Source: Inonotus obliquus
Lineage: Eukaryota > Basidiomycota > Agaricomycetes > Hymenochaetales > Hymenochaetaceae
Assembly (NCBI GenBank): GCA_032164295.1
Contig: JAJHTX010000001.1
Coordinates: 2,976,001-3,040,000, forward strand
DNA: 64,000 bases
Direction of reading: 5' to 3'
Part shown: positions 62,467-64,000 of the stretch, piece after piece
Layout of the letters: each line of letters begins with the position of its first letter
Position numbering within the stretch: the stretch's first letter is position 1
The notes under the pieces: model-generated
Seen by the model: only the letters and a program-made list of their open reading frames with translations
Told to the model about the DNA's origin: nothing
Databases searched by the model: none
Position numbers and translations under genes: made by a program

Positions 62467-64000
62467 TCAAAGGCCTGCAACCTGTTTCGGTTGCAACTCT
62501 GCAAATCCGGACAGAGCAGAATTATTACCTGAGGAGTTCCCGGAACTGGAAAAAGCATGTTCTTCAAGAAGCCGAGGTATGGGGCTAACGTAGTAAGGCT
62601 CAGATGTTCCAAAGAACTCCCGTTCTGGCTCTCTTCCCTTTTCTTTCTCCTTCCACGCATCAGAAAAAGCGTTATATCTCGGGTTTGACAATCGCCGCCT
62701 TGGCAACGTGGGTGGTAAACTGAGGCGCACCCGAACTTCGTTCTCATCTTCATCGTCCTCGTCCGTGGCGTGTGAGAATACGCTACGCGTCGTTGGAGCC
62801 AGGTACTCTAACCTGGTGCGCACCGTCGGGGCAGAAGTTGCGCTACGCCACGGGTTCTGCCAAGTGCCCCGGGTACGCTGAGCTGTCAGAATGCGGTCGA
62901 TCTCCTCTTCTTCGTCTGTTGGTATCTCGTCTCCATTTGCGTCAAGCCGTGCTAGAGACACCAACTTCTAAGTTTTCTAAAAATAGATTGACTGATACAC
63001 GTACCCCAGCCTCGTCGCCTTCGAGTGGGCATATTGGTACTTGTAGAAGGAGTATCTGTAATAAGAGGCGGCAAATCCGTCTCACTTTGCTGACTTTGAC
63101 TCCACGAACCGAAGGTACGCCTCAATCGTTCCAACAAGGAAACATTACTGCTGTCAGCATTTGTGGCGGGCTGTGTAGCTGGCAATATTCGCCGGTACGT
63201 ATCACCTTCACGCAAAACCTCCAATGAATTCGGCGGAATGACCTCCGGATAGTTTTCCCAATCCCACCAAGGATCAGCATTGAGCTGGTGTACCTGCTCG
63301 TCCCCGTCTGCGTTAACCCGTCGACGAATCCGGTAAGACCGACCTTCCTCTTCATCTACAACCTCGTGGTATAGGCTATCCCCTTCTTGACGACCCTCCG
63401 TGCGGCGCGAAAAGAGGGCTCCATCCAAATCCTCTCCGTCCGTTGATGACGGGATACGGCTTATACTGCTTCGCGCGTCCGACAAAGCATTTGTGATACG
63501 GTCCAAGTGTCCATAGACGTTGTGTAGGTAAGAAGACACGTCTTGAGATTGATCCTCGTCGGCAATCTGTGTGGTGCTCTCCGAACTGGATGGACCGGTA
63601 GAAGTAGACGGACTGATTGGCGCAGCGTCCGGAAGATTCGTGGATGGCCTATTGCTGGCTGCTCTTCTTTGTCTTAAGACACTGTCACGCCCTCTCACCA
63701 CTCTTATCGGCCGGAAAATATAGTTATCAACCTCAGTCTCAGACCCATCACTGTCATCCAGACGTCCTGTTAACCTCGAAGCTGCGTCGAATTGAGCGGT
63801 TAGCCGCGCAACACTATCTGGACGAGGTGGAATGAATACTCCGGATGCTCCGGCATTTTCGTGCCATAAGGGAGGAAGTCGCCGTTGGTCAGGAGCCGGA
63901 GACCTGGCTGCTGCTGCACGAGATGCGACACGTCTGCCTAGGATCGTGCTCGCGGAGTCGTCATTACGATGCGAAACGCGCCAAGCGGGTAGTGTAATGG
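62467..64000 (-). CDS. Unknown acidic, Ser/Arg-rich protein, 5' end outside the window
   Basis: The frame is open to the window edge. Exons >64000-63005 and 62951-62467 join in phase 1 (RRRRGW then ARLDANGDE), for about 490 visible residues. It is mostly disordered: Ala/Arg/Pro at the start, then acidic and Ser-rich, with more structured pieces LPPLWHENAGASGVFIPP, DVSSYLHNVYGHLDRITNAL (helical), WWDWENYPEVIPPNSLEVL and WQNPWRSATSAP. I do not recognise a family. Three Trp-rich short motifs could be docking sites, which is inference. It converges on mL43 with 268 bp between stops. Confidence 0.65.

Overview
The window looks like a gene-dense piece of a basidiomycete nuclear genome, most likely an agaricomycete mushroom. 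Almost every gene is cut by many 49-90 nt GT-AG introns. Genes lie on both strands with 200-600 bp between them. The recognisable proteins are eukaryotic housekeeping types (MCM3, HAS1, RPL10A, mitochondrial succinyl-CoA ligase, a Ras GTPase), and one family (DUF6533-type multipass membrane proteins) is typical of mushrooms. No RNA gene, CRISPR array or intact transposon was found. Exon models were built by hand from frame continuity and splice motifs. Where the exon lengths sum to a multiple of three and family motifs run across the junctions, I treat the model as good.

Layout. 1-6.4 kb: the 3' part of a large disordered protein (+) converging on the succinyl-CoA ligase beta subunit (-). 6.6-12.5 kb: an 873-aa chromodomain protein that resembles the heterochromatin factor Chp1, followed on the same strand by a SUMO protease of the Ulp1/C48 family. 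12.5-16.9 kb: a rearranged patch with 52-bp identical direct repeats, a 104-bp tandem duplication over the 3' end of a DUF6533 gene, and a second, shortened Ulp-like gene whose triad Asp is replaced by Asn. 17-25.4 kb: a Bet1/Sft1-type SNARE, a mitochondrial RNase II-family exonuclease (Dss1/CYT-4 type), a UPF0658-like membrane protein, a small single-pass membrane protein and peptidyl-tRNA hydrolase 2. 26-31 kb: an MFS transporter and an Sgf11-like SAGA subunit. 31.6-38.6 kb: a BTB protein, peroxisomal membrane protein 4, MCM3 with an ACGCGT box just upstream, and a Yippee protein. 42-48.3 kb: a TMEM33/Pom33 protein, a CBS-PB1 protein and a farnesylated Ras. 48.3-53.0 kb: an unusually long interval without genes. 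53-57.4 kb: a divergent second PTH2 gene, HAS1 and RPL10A. 58.7-64 kb: a probable Rsc58-like chromatin protein, mitochondrial ribosomal protein mL43 and a partial unknown gene.

Two themes stand out. The first is very small exons: a 2-nt exon in the Ras gene, a 6-nt exon kept in both PTH2 paralogues, a 7-nt exon in the MFS gene, a 15-nt exon inside the chromodomain and a 5-nt first coding exon in RPL10A. The second is duplication followed by loss of catalytic residues, seen in both the Ulp pair and the PTH2 pair. Side by side sit a Chp1-like reader and SUMO proteases, which may be functionally linked (inference).
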